The position numbers and the translations under genes are program-made. The notes beneath the pieces were generated by a model. The model ran no database searches, was not told where the DNA came from, and saw nothing but the letters and a program-made list of their open reading frames with translations. From positions 124,001 to 188,000 of the forward strand of contig NZ_KE384083.1 of NCBI RefSeq assembly GCF_000423705.1: a DNA stretch of 64,000 nucleotides. Reading direction: 5' to 3'. Below, one piece after another: positions 56,401-64,000 of the stretch. The first letter of the stretch is position 1, and each line of letters begins with the position of its first letter. Origin of the DNA: Stappia stellulata DSM 5886 (GTDB taxonomy: Bacteria > Pseudomonadota > Alphaproteobacteria > Rhizobiales > Stappiaceae).

Positions 56401-57581
56401 TTCGTCCTGCAAACGTCGGTGCGACCCAGCTTGCCAGCGGTCTTTCGCTGCGCAACGTGTCGGGGACAATTGATGTTGCCACCAACGGCATCACCTTGAA
56501 TTCGCTGCGCGCGGACATTGCCGGCGGCGGATCGCTGACGGCGGGGGGGCGTGTCGGCCTGGACAACGGCATGCCGGCCGACCTGCAGGTCCAGGTTCTA
56601 AACGGTCGCTATTCGGACGGACAGATCGTGCAAGCCACGGTCAATGCCGACATCTCGCTTTCCGGACCGCTGGCCAGCACCCAGTCGGCGGCGCGGCTGG
56701 GTGGCACGGTGACCATCGAGCGAGCAGATATCACCATCCCGAGCAGCCTTCCCGGCGCAATCGATCCGGTCTCCGTCACCCACAAGAACGCTCCGGCCAA
56801 CGTGCGCGCGCAGGACCGGGTCCTGCAAAGGGACGAGGGCGGAGGTGGCGGCGGGAGCGCCGGTGGCGGCACGCGACCGATTGCACTCGACGTCACCGTC
56901 AATGCGCCCGGGCGGATCTTCGTGCGCGGGCGCGGTCTCGATGCGGAGATGGGCGGCAGCCTCAGGCTTGTCGGCACCGTGGCGGACCCGCAGGCAATCG
57001 GAACGTTCTCGATGCGACGCGGCCTGCTCAACGTCCTGTCGAGGCGCGTCGAGTTCTCCAAGGGCGATGTCGGCTTCACGGGGTCGCTAACGCCGCGCCT
57101 CGACTTTGCCGCGACCTCGCAAACCAGCGGCGCCGCGATCACCATCACGGTCAGGGGCCAGGCGGACGCGCCGCAGATCGCCTTCTCGTCGGCGCCCCAG
57201 CTTCCGCAGGATGAAATCCTTGCGCGCTTCCTGTTCGACCGCAGCATGAGCGAGCTCAGCCCGGCACAGATTGCCCGGCTCGGCGCCTCCATCCTGACCC
57301 TGACGGGCGGAAGTGGCGAGGGGCCGCTCGGCAGCTTGCGTCAGTCGCTGGGGCTGGATGCGATCGATCTCGAAACCGGCGGTGATGGCGGCCCTTCGCT
57401 GGCCGTCGGCAAATACCTCAATGACAACATCTATCTGGGGGTCAAACAGGGCAGCGGCGCCGATTCCAGCCGTGTGACGGTGGACATCGACATCACCAAG
57501 TCGCTGAAACTGCGCGGCGAGGTCGGCGCCGACGGCGAATCGAAGGCCGGTATCTTCTTCGAGCGCGAATTCGGCAAGTAA
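53496..57581 (+). CDS. tamB: Translocation and assembly module subunit TamB
   Basis: 1361 residues from ATG 53496, which has AAGGG just upstream; an ATG 12 bp earlier lacks one. A single N-terminal membrane helix (about 15-40, rich in Leu/Val/Ala) is followed by more than 1200 residues of repetitive beta structure, the periplasm-spanning groove of AsmA-like lipid-transfer proteins. The conserved DUF490 domain is at the C-terminus (GTFSMRRGLLNVLSRRVEFS, PRLDFAATSQTSGAAITI, ending GIFFEREFGK). The sequence has a low-complexity Gly/Ser/Thr bias throughout, plus one glycine run near 1115. It follows tamA by about 300 bp on the same strand and completes the TamAB pair. Confidence 0.92.
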   Translation: MTAPLPIRFGIALIRIALRVTAGLALLVVVLAVGVLAVLQTDAGRRNAASLIGWAASSEDRGVALTGLAVDWGLDLRLDSVTVRDATGPYLSVSGLDLAWRPSALLSGVVAIDQIVVERVALARLPASPASTEPGPPAEPGLPSLPAIVLDTARIEAIELGAPVAGSPMRLAATAELRTEAAPQALSGNVSVIRTDGTEGSVDARVRFDRQAEALSVSVSAREPRGGLVARLLQIEGLPALDFAIDGDGPLDDWQADLALKLDGETDVSGSARLTRSVPAKGEAHRTLEAELSGRLAPLTPPVAQAFVMGETRVTANVRMSDDFTPQQLKASAASDTLSSDIAATFDAENDTLEATAGLRLSGGDGARIALELPERRVILGDTTATLAARGPLSELTWQVDLASASLETAEASLETAQIVLKGSKLDATAPSAAIAATIDASIARLSPKADGAADFAGPFQASASLSLDPVTLETEIASLQVDFAPATLTASGTVSPETVAADFDIGVSDLARFDPQVSGGLTLSGRVEGPLSGPLVTADANADEILLAGKPVRNLRLSARADTNPQALSADIELDADVDGNALNAALRAEPDGNGLSVPTLTLNAGDNTLSGALKIADLARATQTLTGEISIDAPDLSEFSTLALTELAGKLSGDIAISQEDGSARAQVVLSGGEISAAGTRVGSLSADFTLRDLFTAPAVDGKARASDVVAGGTSIDRVIATASGTGENTDFTLEARLAKGAAADGVSLAGALATGDGEVNLLLKTLDGRYSGLETRLANPARIVSAPSGTRIEPFTLRLGDGTLTIAGRVADTLDLKADIARVPLSLANAVAPGFAIAGTLNGTVTVSGTSSAPTADWSLNASALAAAPLRDNGLPALSLASNGRYAGDRLTQTTRISGPDGLSLVADGSVRPAGAGSLDIAVNGSIPLSVARQRLILAGFSATGTLSVDGRIGGTFAAPTYALTLRPANVGATQLASGLSLRNVSGTIDVATNGITLNSLRADIAGGGSLTAGGRVGLDNGMPADLQVQVLNGRYSDGQIVQATVNADISLSGPLASTQSAARLGGTVTIERADITIPSSLPGAIDPVSVTHKNAPANVRAQDRVLQRDEGGGGGGSAGGGTRPIALDVTVNAPGRIFVRGRGLDAEMGGSLRLVGTVADPQAIGTFSMRRGLLNVLSRRVEFSKGDVGFTGSLTPRLDFAATSQTSGAAITITVRGQADAPQIAFSSAPQLPQDEILARFLFDRSMSELSPAQIARLGASILTLTGGSGEGPLGSLRQSLGLDAIDLETGGDGGPSLAVGKYLNDNIYLGVKQGSGADSSRVTVDIDITKSLKLRGEVGADGESKAGIFFEREFGK

Positions 57582-57596
57582 ACGCTTCCGCGCCCT

Positions 57597-58622
57597 TCAG
57601 GTTTTTGATGTATTGCCCGTCAGGCTCGCGATCTCGCGGTAAAGCGCAGGCCCGATGAACACGCCTTCCCGCGCCGCCCGTTCCCGGCTTTCCAGCCGGC
57701 GCGTCCCGGGAACGCGCGCGCCCGCCTCGGCCACGATTTCCGCGACAAGCGTCTCCATCCGTTCGCCATAAACTCCGCCCGATGCGAGATGCGGATCGAT
57801 GGCGACGATCGTCTGTCCGAGATCGGGCGGGCCTCCTTCCGTATCGAGCAGACTGCTGGCCTCGAAGGCGAGGCAAGCGCCGGCCACGGCCGCGGCCATC
57901 ACCTCCACCATAAGCGCGAGAGCCGCGCCCTTCGCCTCGCCGATCGGGACCATCGTGCCGGCAAGAGCCGCGGCCGGGTCGGTGGTTGGATTGCCGGTCT
58001 TGTCGAGCGCCCAGCCTTCGGGGATTGGCGTGCCGGCCTTTTGTGCGGCCATGATCTTTCCCCGCGCGGCGCGCGAGACCGCAAGATCGATGACGAGCGG
58101 CGGCTGCCCGGCCGAAACCGGCGCGGCGAACGCAATCGGGTTCGTCCCGTAAAGCGCCGCCTTGCCTCCCCAGGGCGCGATGGCCTTCGGGGTATTGCCG
58201 AAGACGAAGGCGACGAGCCCCTTCTCCGCCAGCCGTTCGCAATGCGCGCCGGCCTGGCCAAAGTGGTGGGAGCGGCGGATCGACGCCATCGCGATCCCGG
58301 CCGCTGTGGCCATTGCCGGCAGCGCATCGATTACGGCATCGAAGGCGGGAAAGGCGAAGCCGTGACCGGCGTCGACCCGCAGGAGCGCAGGCGTCGGGCG
58401 CTCAAGAACCGGCCGGGCATGCCCGTCGACCTTGCCGCAGCGCGACTGGAGCGCATAGGAAGGCAGTCGCGACAAGCCATGGCCGCCCTGCCCATCCGCT
58501 TCCGCCGCGACCAGGGCCCGGGCGACGCTCGCCGCGTTGTCGGGCGCGGTGTTGCAGGCAACGAGCACCTTGCGAACCAGAGCGTCGGCCTCCTCGAGCG
58601 AGAGCCTTACCGACTGTGTCAT
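57597..58622 (-). CDS. Ldh-family NAD(P)H oxidoreductase (malate/ureidoglycolate/piperideine type)
   Basis: 341 residues from ATG 58622 (MTQSVRLSLEEADALV), with GGGGAT upstream. This is the malate/L-lactate dehydrogenase 2 fold, unlike common MDH/LDH. Marks: GHGLSRLPSYALQ (about 44-56), SHHFGQAGAHCERLAEKG with the catalytic His, FGNTPKAIAPWGGK and [13 protein letters not shown]. Family members reduce piperideine-2-carboxylate, sulfopyruvate, 2-oxoacids or oxidise ureidoglycolate. The motif form is closest to the piperideine/pyrroline-2-carboxylate reductase and YbiC-like groups, but the neighbours give no decisive hint. Convergent with tamB, 15 bp apart. Confidence 0.85.
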   Translation of the reverse strand: MTQSVRLSLEEADALVRKVLVACNTAPDNAASVARALVAAEADGQGGHGLSRLPSYALQSRCGKVDGHARPVLERPTPALLRVDAGHGFAFPAFDAVIDALPAMATAAGIAMASIRRSHHFGQAGAHCERLAEKGLVAFVFGNTPKAIAPWGGKAALYGTNPIAFAAPVSAGQPPLVIDLAVSRAARGKIMAAQKAGTPIPEGWALDKTGNPTTDPAAALAGTMVPIGEAKGAALALMVEVMAAAVAGACLAFEASSLLDTEGGPPDLGQTIVAIDPHLASGGVYGERMETLVAEIVAEAGARVPGTRRLESRERAAREGVFIGPALYREIASLTGNTSKT

Positions 58623-59444
58623 TGTCGAAATCCCCGTTGAAAAGCCGGATCGTGACCGCCGCCTGGACCATCCCAGCACGCAGCACACCGAGATGACCGG
58701 AGCGCCATCGCCGATGATGCCCCCTGCAGCCTGCCTCATAAACGAGCGTGCCACGGTTTGAGGCGGATTGCATTTCATCAAGGAGCGAAGGAACGGAAAA
58801 TTCCTATATTTTCAATTCCCTCACCACAAAGAAGAGGCGCAAATCACGTCTCCGCCGAGGGACATGGAAACGAACGCGCGTCGCATCGTCGGTGCCGGTA
58901 ACCGGCGGCCCGCCCGCCCGGCCTGCCCTCCTTGCAAGGTTTCGCCGATTTCCCTGCCGTCACAGCCACATTCATGCCCCGGACGCCCGCCCCACCGCGC
59001 ATGCCTCTTCTCCGGCCCGCGCCGCCGGACAAGGATGCGGGCGCGCACCGCTCAACCGCCGGCAAGCCGGAATCACCCCGCCGCTGCGCGTTGCAGATCT
59101 GGGGGTATCCCCGGCAGCACCATTGCTGACAAACCATTGACTGTCCTATGATCCCGCACGAACGGAGGTCGACGGGCGCCGATCCCTGCGAGACACATTT
59201 GATCCCGTCCATGGGGTTACCCTGAGCCGGATTCGTGTCCGGCGCCATCCCGACCCGCCATTCGTCAGCCGGTTGCAAGGACGGCCCGGCCGACGCAAAG
59301 ACACAGGACGTGCCCAAAGCGGTAGCCCCACATACGACTCCTGCCTTGGACGCACCGACCGTCCAGCGGGATCGGTGACAAGAGACCAAAGACACAAAGG
59401 GGCGCGGGGCATTTTCTCATGCGCTCCGATCACGGGAGGACTTC
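58623..59444. other. 822-bp divergent intergenic region
   Basis: No convincing gene on either strand. An AT-rich pocket at about 58795-58830 contains the palindrome GGAAAATTCC (58795-58804). A possible promoter toward gabD is TTGCTG (59123-59128) and TATGAT (59147-59152), 18 bp apart, about 290 bp before the start. Frames across it give arginine/proline-rich translations typical of non-coding high-G+C DNA. Confidence 0.4.
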
Positions 59445-60899
59445 ATGATCACTGAACACCCGCTCTTCAAACAGGCCTGCTTCATTGGCGGGCTCTGGTC
59501 GCATGCCGATAGCGGTGACACCATCGAGGTCACCAATCCGGCAACCGGCGAGTCCCTCGGGACCGTGCCGCGCTGCGGCCGCGCGGAAACCGCGCGCGCC
59601 ATCGAGACCGCCTATCTCGCCTTTCAGGACTGGAAGGCCACCACGGCGGAAGAGCGCGGAACCCTGATGCATGCGCTGTGCGACGCGATCATGGACAATC
59701 AGGACGCGCTCGCCGAGATCCTGACGACAGAGATGGGCAAGCCGCTCGCGGAGGCCAAGGGCGAGATCGCGCTCGGCGTGAAATACGTGCGCTTCTTCGC
59801 CGAACAGGCCAAGCGCATCGACGGCGACATCATCCCCTCGCCCTGGCGCGGCAAGAAGATCCTCGTCACCAAGGAGCCTGTCGGCGTCACCGGCGCGATC
59901 ACGCCGTGGAATTTTCCGCATTCGATGATCTCGCGGAAACTGGGCGCGGCGCTCGCCGCCGGCTGCACCATGGTGATCAAGCCTGCAAGCCAGACGCCCT
60001 TCTCCGCCCTTGCCATCGGCGCGCTTGCCGAACAGGTCGGGTTCCCGCGCGGCGTGGTCAATGTTCTGACCGGCTCGGCAGCCGATATCGCAGACGAGAT
60101 GTGCGAGAATCCGCTCTTGCGCAAGATCACCTTCACCGGCTCCACGGAAGTGGGCAAGCAGCTCGCTTCCAAGGCCTCCGCCCACATGAAGAAGATCTCG
60201 ATGGAGCTTGGCGGCAATGCGCCCTTCATCGTCTTCGACGACGCCGATATCGACGCGGCGGTCGAGGGCGCGATGGTCTCGAAATTCCGCAATTCCGGCC
60301 AGACCTGCGTCTGTGCCAACCGCATCTATGTGCAGGCGGGTGTCTATGACGCTTTCGCCGAAAAGCTCGCCGCTGCAATTGACGCCCTCAAGGTCGGCGA
60401 CGGACTGGCGGAGGGAACCACCCAGGGCCCGCTGATCGATCTCAAGGGCGTGGAGAAGGTCGAGGAGCACATCCAGGACGCGGTTTCCAAGGGCGGACGG
60501 ATCGTCACCGGTGGCAAGCGCCACGCCAATGGCGGCAGCTTCTTCCAGCCGACCCTCGTTGCCGATGTCACCTCGGAGATGAAGGTCGCGCGGGAAGAGA
60601 CCTTCGGCCCGCTCGCACCGTTGTTCCGCTTCGAGGCGGAAGACGAGGCGGTCGCTCTCGCCAATGACACCGAATACGGGCTGGCCTGCTATTTCTACAC
60701 GCAGGACCTCGGCCGGGCATTCCGGGTGATGGAAGCGCTCGAATACGGGCTTGTCGGCGTCAACGAAGGGCTGATCACCACGGAAGTGGCGCCCTTCGGC
60801 GGCGTCAAGGATTCCGGCGTCGGCAACGAAGGCTCCAAATACGGTGTGGAGGACTATCTCAACATCAAATACGCCTGCGTCGGCGGCCTGGGCTTTTAG
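59445..60899 (+). CDS. gabD: Succinate-semialdehyde dehydrogenase
   Basis: 484 residues; ATG 59445 has GGGAGGA close by. Aldehyde dehydrogenase fold: PVGVTGAITPWNFPHSMISR, MVIKPASQTPFSA, FTGSTEVGKQL, the general base in MELGGNAPFIVFDDAD, and the catalytic cysteine in RNSGQTCVCANRIYV. The paired cysteines and the close of the chain (FGGVKDSGVGNEGSKYGVEDYL) fit the GabD branch, which oxidises succinate semialdehyde to succinate, usually with NADP+, in the GABA shunt. No gabT is adjacent. Other small semialdehydes remain possible substrates. Confidence 0.92.
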   Translation: MITEHPLFKQACFIGGLWSHADSGDTIEVTNPATGESLGTVPRCGRAETARAIETAYLAFQDWKATTAEERGTLMHALCDAIMDNQDALAEILTTEMGKPLAEAKGEIALGVKYVRFFAEQAKRIDGDIIPSPWRGKKILVTKEPVGVTGAITPWNFPHSMISRKLGAALAAGCTMVIKPASQTPFSALAIGALAEQVGFPRGVVNVLTGSAADIADEMCENPLLRKITFTGSTEVGKQLASKASAHMKKISMELGGNAPFIVFDDADIDAAVEGAMVSKFRNSGQTCVCANRIYVQAGVYDAFAEKLAAAIDALKVGDGLAEGTTQGPLIDLKGVEKVEEHIQDAVSKGGRIVTGGKRHANGGSFFQPTLVADVTSEMKVAREETFGPLAPLFRFEAEDEAVALANDTEYGLACYFYTQDLGRAFRVMEALEYGLVGVNEGLITTEVAPFGGVKDSGVGNEGSKYGVEDYLNIKYACVGGLGF

Positions 60900-60924
60900 G
60901 CACCGGGATGGCGACTTCGTCCCC

Positions 60925-60950
60925 GCACGCCGGACCGCCTTCCGGCGTGC
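60925..60950 (+). terminator. Hairpin after gabD
   Basis: A perfect 10-bp stem GCACGCCGGA / TCCGGCGTGC (60925-60934 with 60941-60950) with a 6-nt loop, extendable outward by partial pairing to about 60915-60961. Placed 25 bp after the gabD stop. No T-run. Confidence 0.55.
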
Positions 60951-61044
60951 GCGGGCGCGAAGCCCCGGTTATTCACATCACTGAGGCGACAGAGCGCAGT
61001 CACCGCTTGACAGCGCGGGACAACTCCCTGAAAAGACGCAGCAA

Positions 61045-61118
61045 GGCCTCGTGGCGGAGTGGTTACGCAGCGGATTGCAAATCCGTGCACCCCGGTTCGA
61101 TTCCGGGCGAGGCCTCCA
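61045..61118 (+). tRNA. tRNA-Cys (GCA)
   Basis: Cloverleaf: acceptor stem GGCCTCG (61045-61051) with CGAGGCC (61108-61114), discriminator T at 61115 as expected for cysteine, encoded CCA at 61116-61118. Anticodon stem-loop cggat-TGCAA-atccg puts GCA at 61077-61079. T arm cccggTTCGATTccggg. Short variable loop. Transcribed toward the GT39-like gene. Confidence 0.98.
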
Positions 61119-61234
61119 GTCTTTTCTCCGTGCGTTTCATCCTGCTTCAGGCTGCTTGCTCACGATCGCGTCCGGCTCGCGGGTCCGACCGCGCCCTGTC
61201 CGGCCTTGATCGCCGCAGACCGTAGCGGACGTTC

Positions 61235-62701
61235 ATGCCCTCTCATCCCGACACTCTCGCCCTTCGGATCGCAACGGTCCTGACGCTCGTTCTGGGGATC
61301 GTGGCTGCGGGTCAGCTCGCCCTGGATTACTGGCCGGGGCGCACGTTCGATTCCGCCACCAGCGGTGTCTGGATGACGCTGGCCGTCGACTACGCCGACG
61401 GCGTTTTGTATCGCCCCATCCTCGACGAGACGGGCTATGGCGGCACCCGCTACATGCCGCTGTTCTTCATGCTCCACGGCCTGTTGATCCGGGCTTTCGG
61501 GGATCCGACACTGACCGGTGTCGTCTTGATGCAGGCCAGCGTGCTCATGATGATCGCGGCCATGGCCCGGCTGATGGTCCTGCACGGGGTGCCGCATCTG
61601 CTGGCGTGGGGGATCGCAGGCCTCACGCTCGCAACATCGCTCTATCAGCAATATCTCACCAGCCTGAACTGCGATTATCTGGCCGCCGCCCTGAGCCTCT
61701 GGGGGCTGGTCCTTTATCTCGACAGACCATCCTCGCCGCGTGGCGCCGCGCTCGCCGCAGGCCTTGCGATCCTGCTCTTCGTCCTCGCCTTCTATACGAA
61801 ATTCTCCACGGTCTATGCGCCGGCGGCCGTGTTCCTGTCGCTGGTTTTCTCTCGCCGGTGGCGGGCGGCAACAGGCTTTGCGCTTGGCTCGCTTGTCTTG
61901 CTCGCGGCCTTTGCGGCGCTCTTCTTGCACCTGTCCGACGGACGGATGCTCGATTCGCTTGCGGCCACGGCAACCGGCGGCACCGACCTCGCCTTCGCGG
62001 CCGGGATGATCACCCGCTTTGCGAAGGAACTCGCCGTCTACAATCCGGCCGTCGGCATCGTGTTCCTGCTGGCGCTCGCGAAATGGATCGCCGATGCGCC
62101 GAAGCACTGGCGTTCGCCGCTTCACCTTACCTTCGCGATGGTCACCCTGGTCACCGTCGTCATATTCTCCTCACGCGGGATCGCCGGCAATCATGCCATC
62201 CCGCTCGCTGCCGTCAGTCTCATCCTCGCCGCGACAGCCGTTTCCGGCCGCCCGGTCGAACGCCGTGTCCTGACAGGGGGCTTTTCGGTCCTGAGCCTCA
62301 TTCTCCTCGCCTGCTGGATGCCGGGCGTGCCGTCGCCGCTCAAGACCATCCGCGAGGACGCCGTCCCGACCATCGCCGAAATCAGGAGCAAGGTGGATCG
62401 CTGGCTGCCCGAAAACGGACTGCTGGCCTCCGAAAACCCCGCCTTCGCGATCGTCGCGGGCGAGCGGGCGTTCGTGCTCGACGCCTTCAGCCTCGCCACC
62501 TTCATCCGCAACGGGCAACCGGCGGGCCTGGACTTTCTGGAGCGCATCCGGACGCAAGACTTCGACGTGCTGATCGGCTTCAATCCGAACGCGCGCTGGT
62601 CCCCAAAGGGTGGCAACCCGATAGTGCTGTCGACCCACTACATGGCCGTGGACACCCTCGGGCGGCGAACGATCCTGATCCCCCGTCCGCCCGGCCAGTG
62701 A
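61235..62701 (+). CDS. Multi-pass membrane protein, GT39/ArnT-like
   Basis: 488 residues with about ten or eleven hydrophobic helices and a soluble C-terminal part from about 375. The first extracytoplasmic loop follows helix 1 (GRTFDSATSGVWMTLAVDYA), with acidic residues where GT-C glycosyltransferases (PMT/ArnT, GT39) keep the catalytic Asp; YLTSLNCDYLAAALSLWG is a second polar stretch. These enzymes move a sugar from a polyprenyl phosphate to protein or lipid on the periplasmic side. I do not recognise a specific family member, and the match is in topology more than in sequence. It stands alone between tRNA-Cys and the ars genes. Confidence 0.6.
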   Translation: MPSHPDTLALRIATVLTLVLGIVAAGQLALDYWPGRTFDSATSGVWMTLAVDYADGVLYRPILDETGYGGTRYMPLFFMLHGLLIRAFGDPTLTGVVLMQASVLMMIAAMARLMVLHGVPHLLAWGIAGLTLATSLYQQYLTSLNCDYLAAALSLWGLVLYLDRPSSPRGAALAAGLAILLFVLAFYTKFSTVYAPAAVFLSLVFSRRWRAATGFALGSLVLLAAFAALFLHLSDGRMLDSLAATATGGTDLAFAAGMITRFAKELAVYNPAVGIVFLLALAKWIADAPKHWRSPLHLTFAMVTLVTVVIFSSRGIAGNHAIPLAAVSLILAATAVSGRPVERRVLTGGFSVLSLILLACWMPGVPSPLKTIREDAVPTIAEIRSKVDRWLPENGLLASENPAFAIVAGERAFVLDAFSLATFIRNGQPAGLDFLERIRTQDFDVLIGFNPNARWSPKGGNPIVLSTHYMAVDTLGRRTILIPRPPGQ

Positions 62702-62747
62702 CGCCGTTGCCGCAGGCCTGCGGAATGGGGCCTCGGCCGATCCAGCC

Positions 62748-63476
62748 TCAGATCGCGCGCTGGTTGACCCGTTTCGACAAGTCCGCACGCGTCTCGACCC
62801 GTTCGGAATAGCGGTCGACGAGATAATCGGAGCGGCCGCGCAGCATCCAAGTGAATTTCACCAGTTCCTCCACCACATCGACGATGCGGTTGTAGAAGGG
62901 CGACGGCTTCATCCGGTCGTCCTCGCCGAACTCGGTGAAGGCCTTGGGCACCGAGGACTGGTTGGGGATCGTCACCATCCGCATCCAGCGGCCCAGAATG
63001 CGCATCTGGTTGACCGCATTGAAGCTTTGCGACCCGCCGCAGACCTGCATCACCGCCAGCGTTTTTCCCTGCGTCGGGCGCACGCCCCCAAGCGACAGCG
63101 GCAGCCAGTCGATCTGGGCCTTCATGATGCCGGTCATGGCGCCGTGACGTTCCGGCGAGACCCACACCATGCCTTCCGACCACATGGCAAGGTCGCGCAA
63201 TTCCTTGACCTTGGGATGGTCGGGTTCTTCCGCATCGGGAAGCGGGAGACCGCCGGGATCGAACACCCGCGTCTCGCAGCCGTGCCATTTCAGCAGCCGC
63301 TCGGCCTCTTCCGCCACAAGCCGCGAGAACGAGCGCTTTCGCAGCGATCCGTAGAGCAACAGGATGCGCGGGCGATGGCCCGGATCGCCGGGGCTTGCGA
63401 GCGCGGAGACGTCGACGGGAGCGAGATGCCGCGGATCGAGTGCCGGCATGTCGTGCACTGCGTCGGGATCGCTCAT
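62748..63476 (-). CDS. arsH: NADPH-dependent FMN reductase ArsH
   Basis: 242 residues from ATG 63476 ([16 protein letters not shown]), 1 bp after the arsC stop. Flavodoxin-like fold with FMN phosphate loop [19 protein letters not shown] (about 39-57), [30 protein letters not shown] and [20 protein letters not shown], all typical of ArsH. ArsH oxidises trivalent organoarsenicals or acts as an NADPH:FMN oxidoreductase against oxidative stress. Last gene of the ars operon. Confidence 0.94.
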   Translation of the reverse strand: MSDPDAVHDMPALDPRHLAPVDVSALASPGDPGHRPRILLLYGSLRKRSFSRLVAEEAERLLKWHGCETRVFDPGGLPLPDAEEPDHPKVKELRDLAMWSEGMVWVSPERHGAMTGIMKAQIDWLPLSLGGVRPTQGKTLAVMQVCGGSQSFNAVNQMRILGRWMRMVTIPNQSSVPKAFTEFGEDDRMKPSPFYNRIVDVVEELVKFTWMLRGRSDYLVDRYSERVETRADLSKRVNQRAI

Positions 63477-63477
63477 C

Positions 63478-63891
63478 TCATGCACCGGGCGTCGCGACCA
63501 GCGGCGCGCCATCTTCCTTGCGGAAATCGCCAAGCCTGGAGGCATCGATCAGCTCCAGCACGGCTTCGGAGGGGCGGCACAGGCGCACGCCCTTCGGGCT
63601 CGCCACGATCGGGCGATTGACCAGCACCGGATGCTCCAGCATCGCGGCCAGGATCGTGTCGTCGCCGACGGTCGGGTCGGTGAGGCCGAGTTCCTCGGCA
63701 AGCGACTTGGAGGTCCGCAATGCGGTGCGCGGGGTCAGGCCGGCGGCCGCGAAGAGCGCAAGCAGTTGCGGGCGGGTCCAGCCCTCCTTGAGGTATTCGA
63801 TCACGACCGGCTCCTCGCCGCTGGCGCGGATCGCCGCCAGCACGTTGCGCGAGGTGCCGCAGTCCGGGTTGTGATGGATCACGATGGTCAT
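63478..63891 (-). CDS. arsC: Arsenate reductase ArsC (glutaredoxin-coupled)
   Basis: 137 residues, thioredoxin fold. The active site is [11 protein letters not shown] near the N-terminus (Cys11), with the arginines that bind arsenate in LLALF...TPRTALRTS and [10 protein letters not shown]. It reduces arsenate to arsenite with glutathione and glutaredoxin. ATG 63891 overlaps the stop of the preceding gene by 4 bp (ATGA). Confidence 0.95.
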   Translation of the reverse strand: MTIVIHHNPDCGTSRNVLAAIRASGEEPVVIEYLKEGWTRPQLLALFAAAGLTPRTALRTSKSLAEELGLTDPTVGDDTILAAMLEHPVLVNRPIVASPKGVRLCRPSEAVLELIDASRLGDFRKEDGAPLVATPGA

Positions 63892-64000
63892 GTCAGGCTT
63901 TCCTTGGCGTCGATACGTCCGATGTCATCGAGGGTGGTCTTCAGCGACAGACCGTCGATGCTCGCAAGAGGCAGGCTGGCGAAGACGGAGATCCGCGCAT
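63888..64000 (-). CDS. 3' end of an ars-operon gene (5' end outside window)
   Basis: An open frame enters from the right edge and ends at TGA 63890-63888, overlapping the arsC ATG. The 36 visible residues end [13 protein letters not shown] and do not identify a family. Tight coupling to arsC suggests an arsenic-resistance component such as a regulator, efflux pump or aquaglyceroporin. Confidence 0.6.
   Translation of the reverse strand, partial: ARISVFASLPLASIDGLSLKTTLDDIGRIDAKESLT

Noticed and set aside
58844-59395. Possible 183-residue protein on the minus strand in the 58623-59444 spacer
   Set aside because: No signal, domain or ribosome site; Cys/Arg/Gly-rich composition typical of non-coding DNA.
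61045-61118. tRNA-Cys as attachment site of an integrated element
   Set aside because: No integrase gene and no direct repeat of the tRNA 3' end were seen downstream in the window.
1-64000. CRISPR arrays, insertion sequences, rRNA genes, prophage
   Set aside because: No regularly spaced repeats, transposase motifs, terminal inverted repeats, rRNA segments or phage structural genes were recognised.

Overview
The window reads as chromosomal DNA of a high-G+C alphaproteobacterium. The best match in gene content is a marine or host-associated member of the Hyphomicrobiales, perhaps Stappiaceae-like. The taxon is an inference from RkpA/RkpG-type K-antigen genes, TamAB, HmrR/CueR-type regulation, the iolCDEB order and the bifunctional CysNC; there is no rRNA to settle it. 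Genes are tightly packed, many overlap by 4 bp (ATGA, GTGA, TTGA), and GTG/TTG starts are frequent. I saw no insertion sequence, prophage, CRISPR array or obvious pseudogene.

Layout. 1-5600 (minus strand): a V/A-type ATPase operon atpB-D-I-K-E plus a DUF2764-like gene cut by the left edge; the c-ring subunit carries the residues of a sodium site. 5746-7441 (plus): a promoter and cobalamin riboswitch driving a CbiM-like cobalt permease and a HupE/UreJ metal transporter. 7526-9409 (minus): a membrane-bound class III adenylate cyclase. 9488-15017 (minus): inositol catabolism operon iolC-iolD-iolE-iolB with a GGAA-N6-TTCC operator on its promoter. 15837-19021: an RhlE-type RNA helicase, a fumarylacetoacetase-family hydrolase, and a cueR-cytochrome c pair. 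19183-22323: an isoleucyl-tRNA synthetase of the eukaryote-like (type 2) class.

22437-36470 is a supply region for surface polysaccharide: UDP-GlcNAc 6-dehydrogenase, phosphomannomutase, GDP-mannose pyrophosphorylase, UDP-glucose 6-dehydrogenase and UDP-glucose 4-epimerase. Embedded in it are an orphan NMT1-like ABC transporter and the sulfate-activation genes cysD-cysNC and cysQ. 36737-50837 is the assembly region: a 2527-residue type I polyketide synthase translationally coupled to an alpha-oxoamine synthase (both RkpA/RkpG-like) faces a convergent operon wza-kpsS-kpsS-kpsC for Kdo-linked capsule. A diverging tamA-tamB pair follows. Together these suggest that the cell makes a specialised amino-lipid and a Kdo-linked, possibly sulfated, capsular polysaccharide.

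57597-64000 is housekeeping and stress: an Ldh-family dehydrogenase, succinate-semialdehyde dehydrogenase, tRNA-Cys(GCA), a multi-pass GT39-like membrane protein, and an arsenic operon (arsC, arsH and the end of one more gene).
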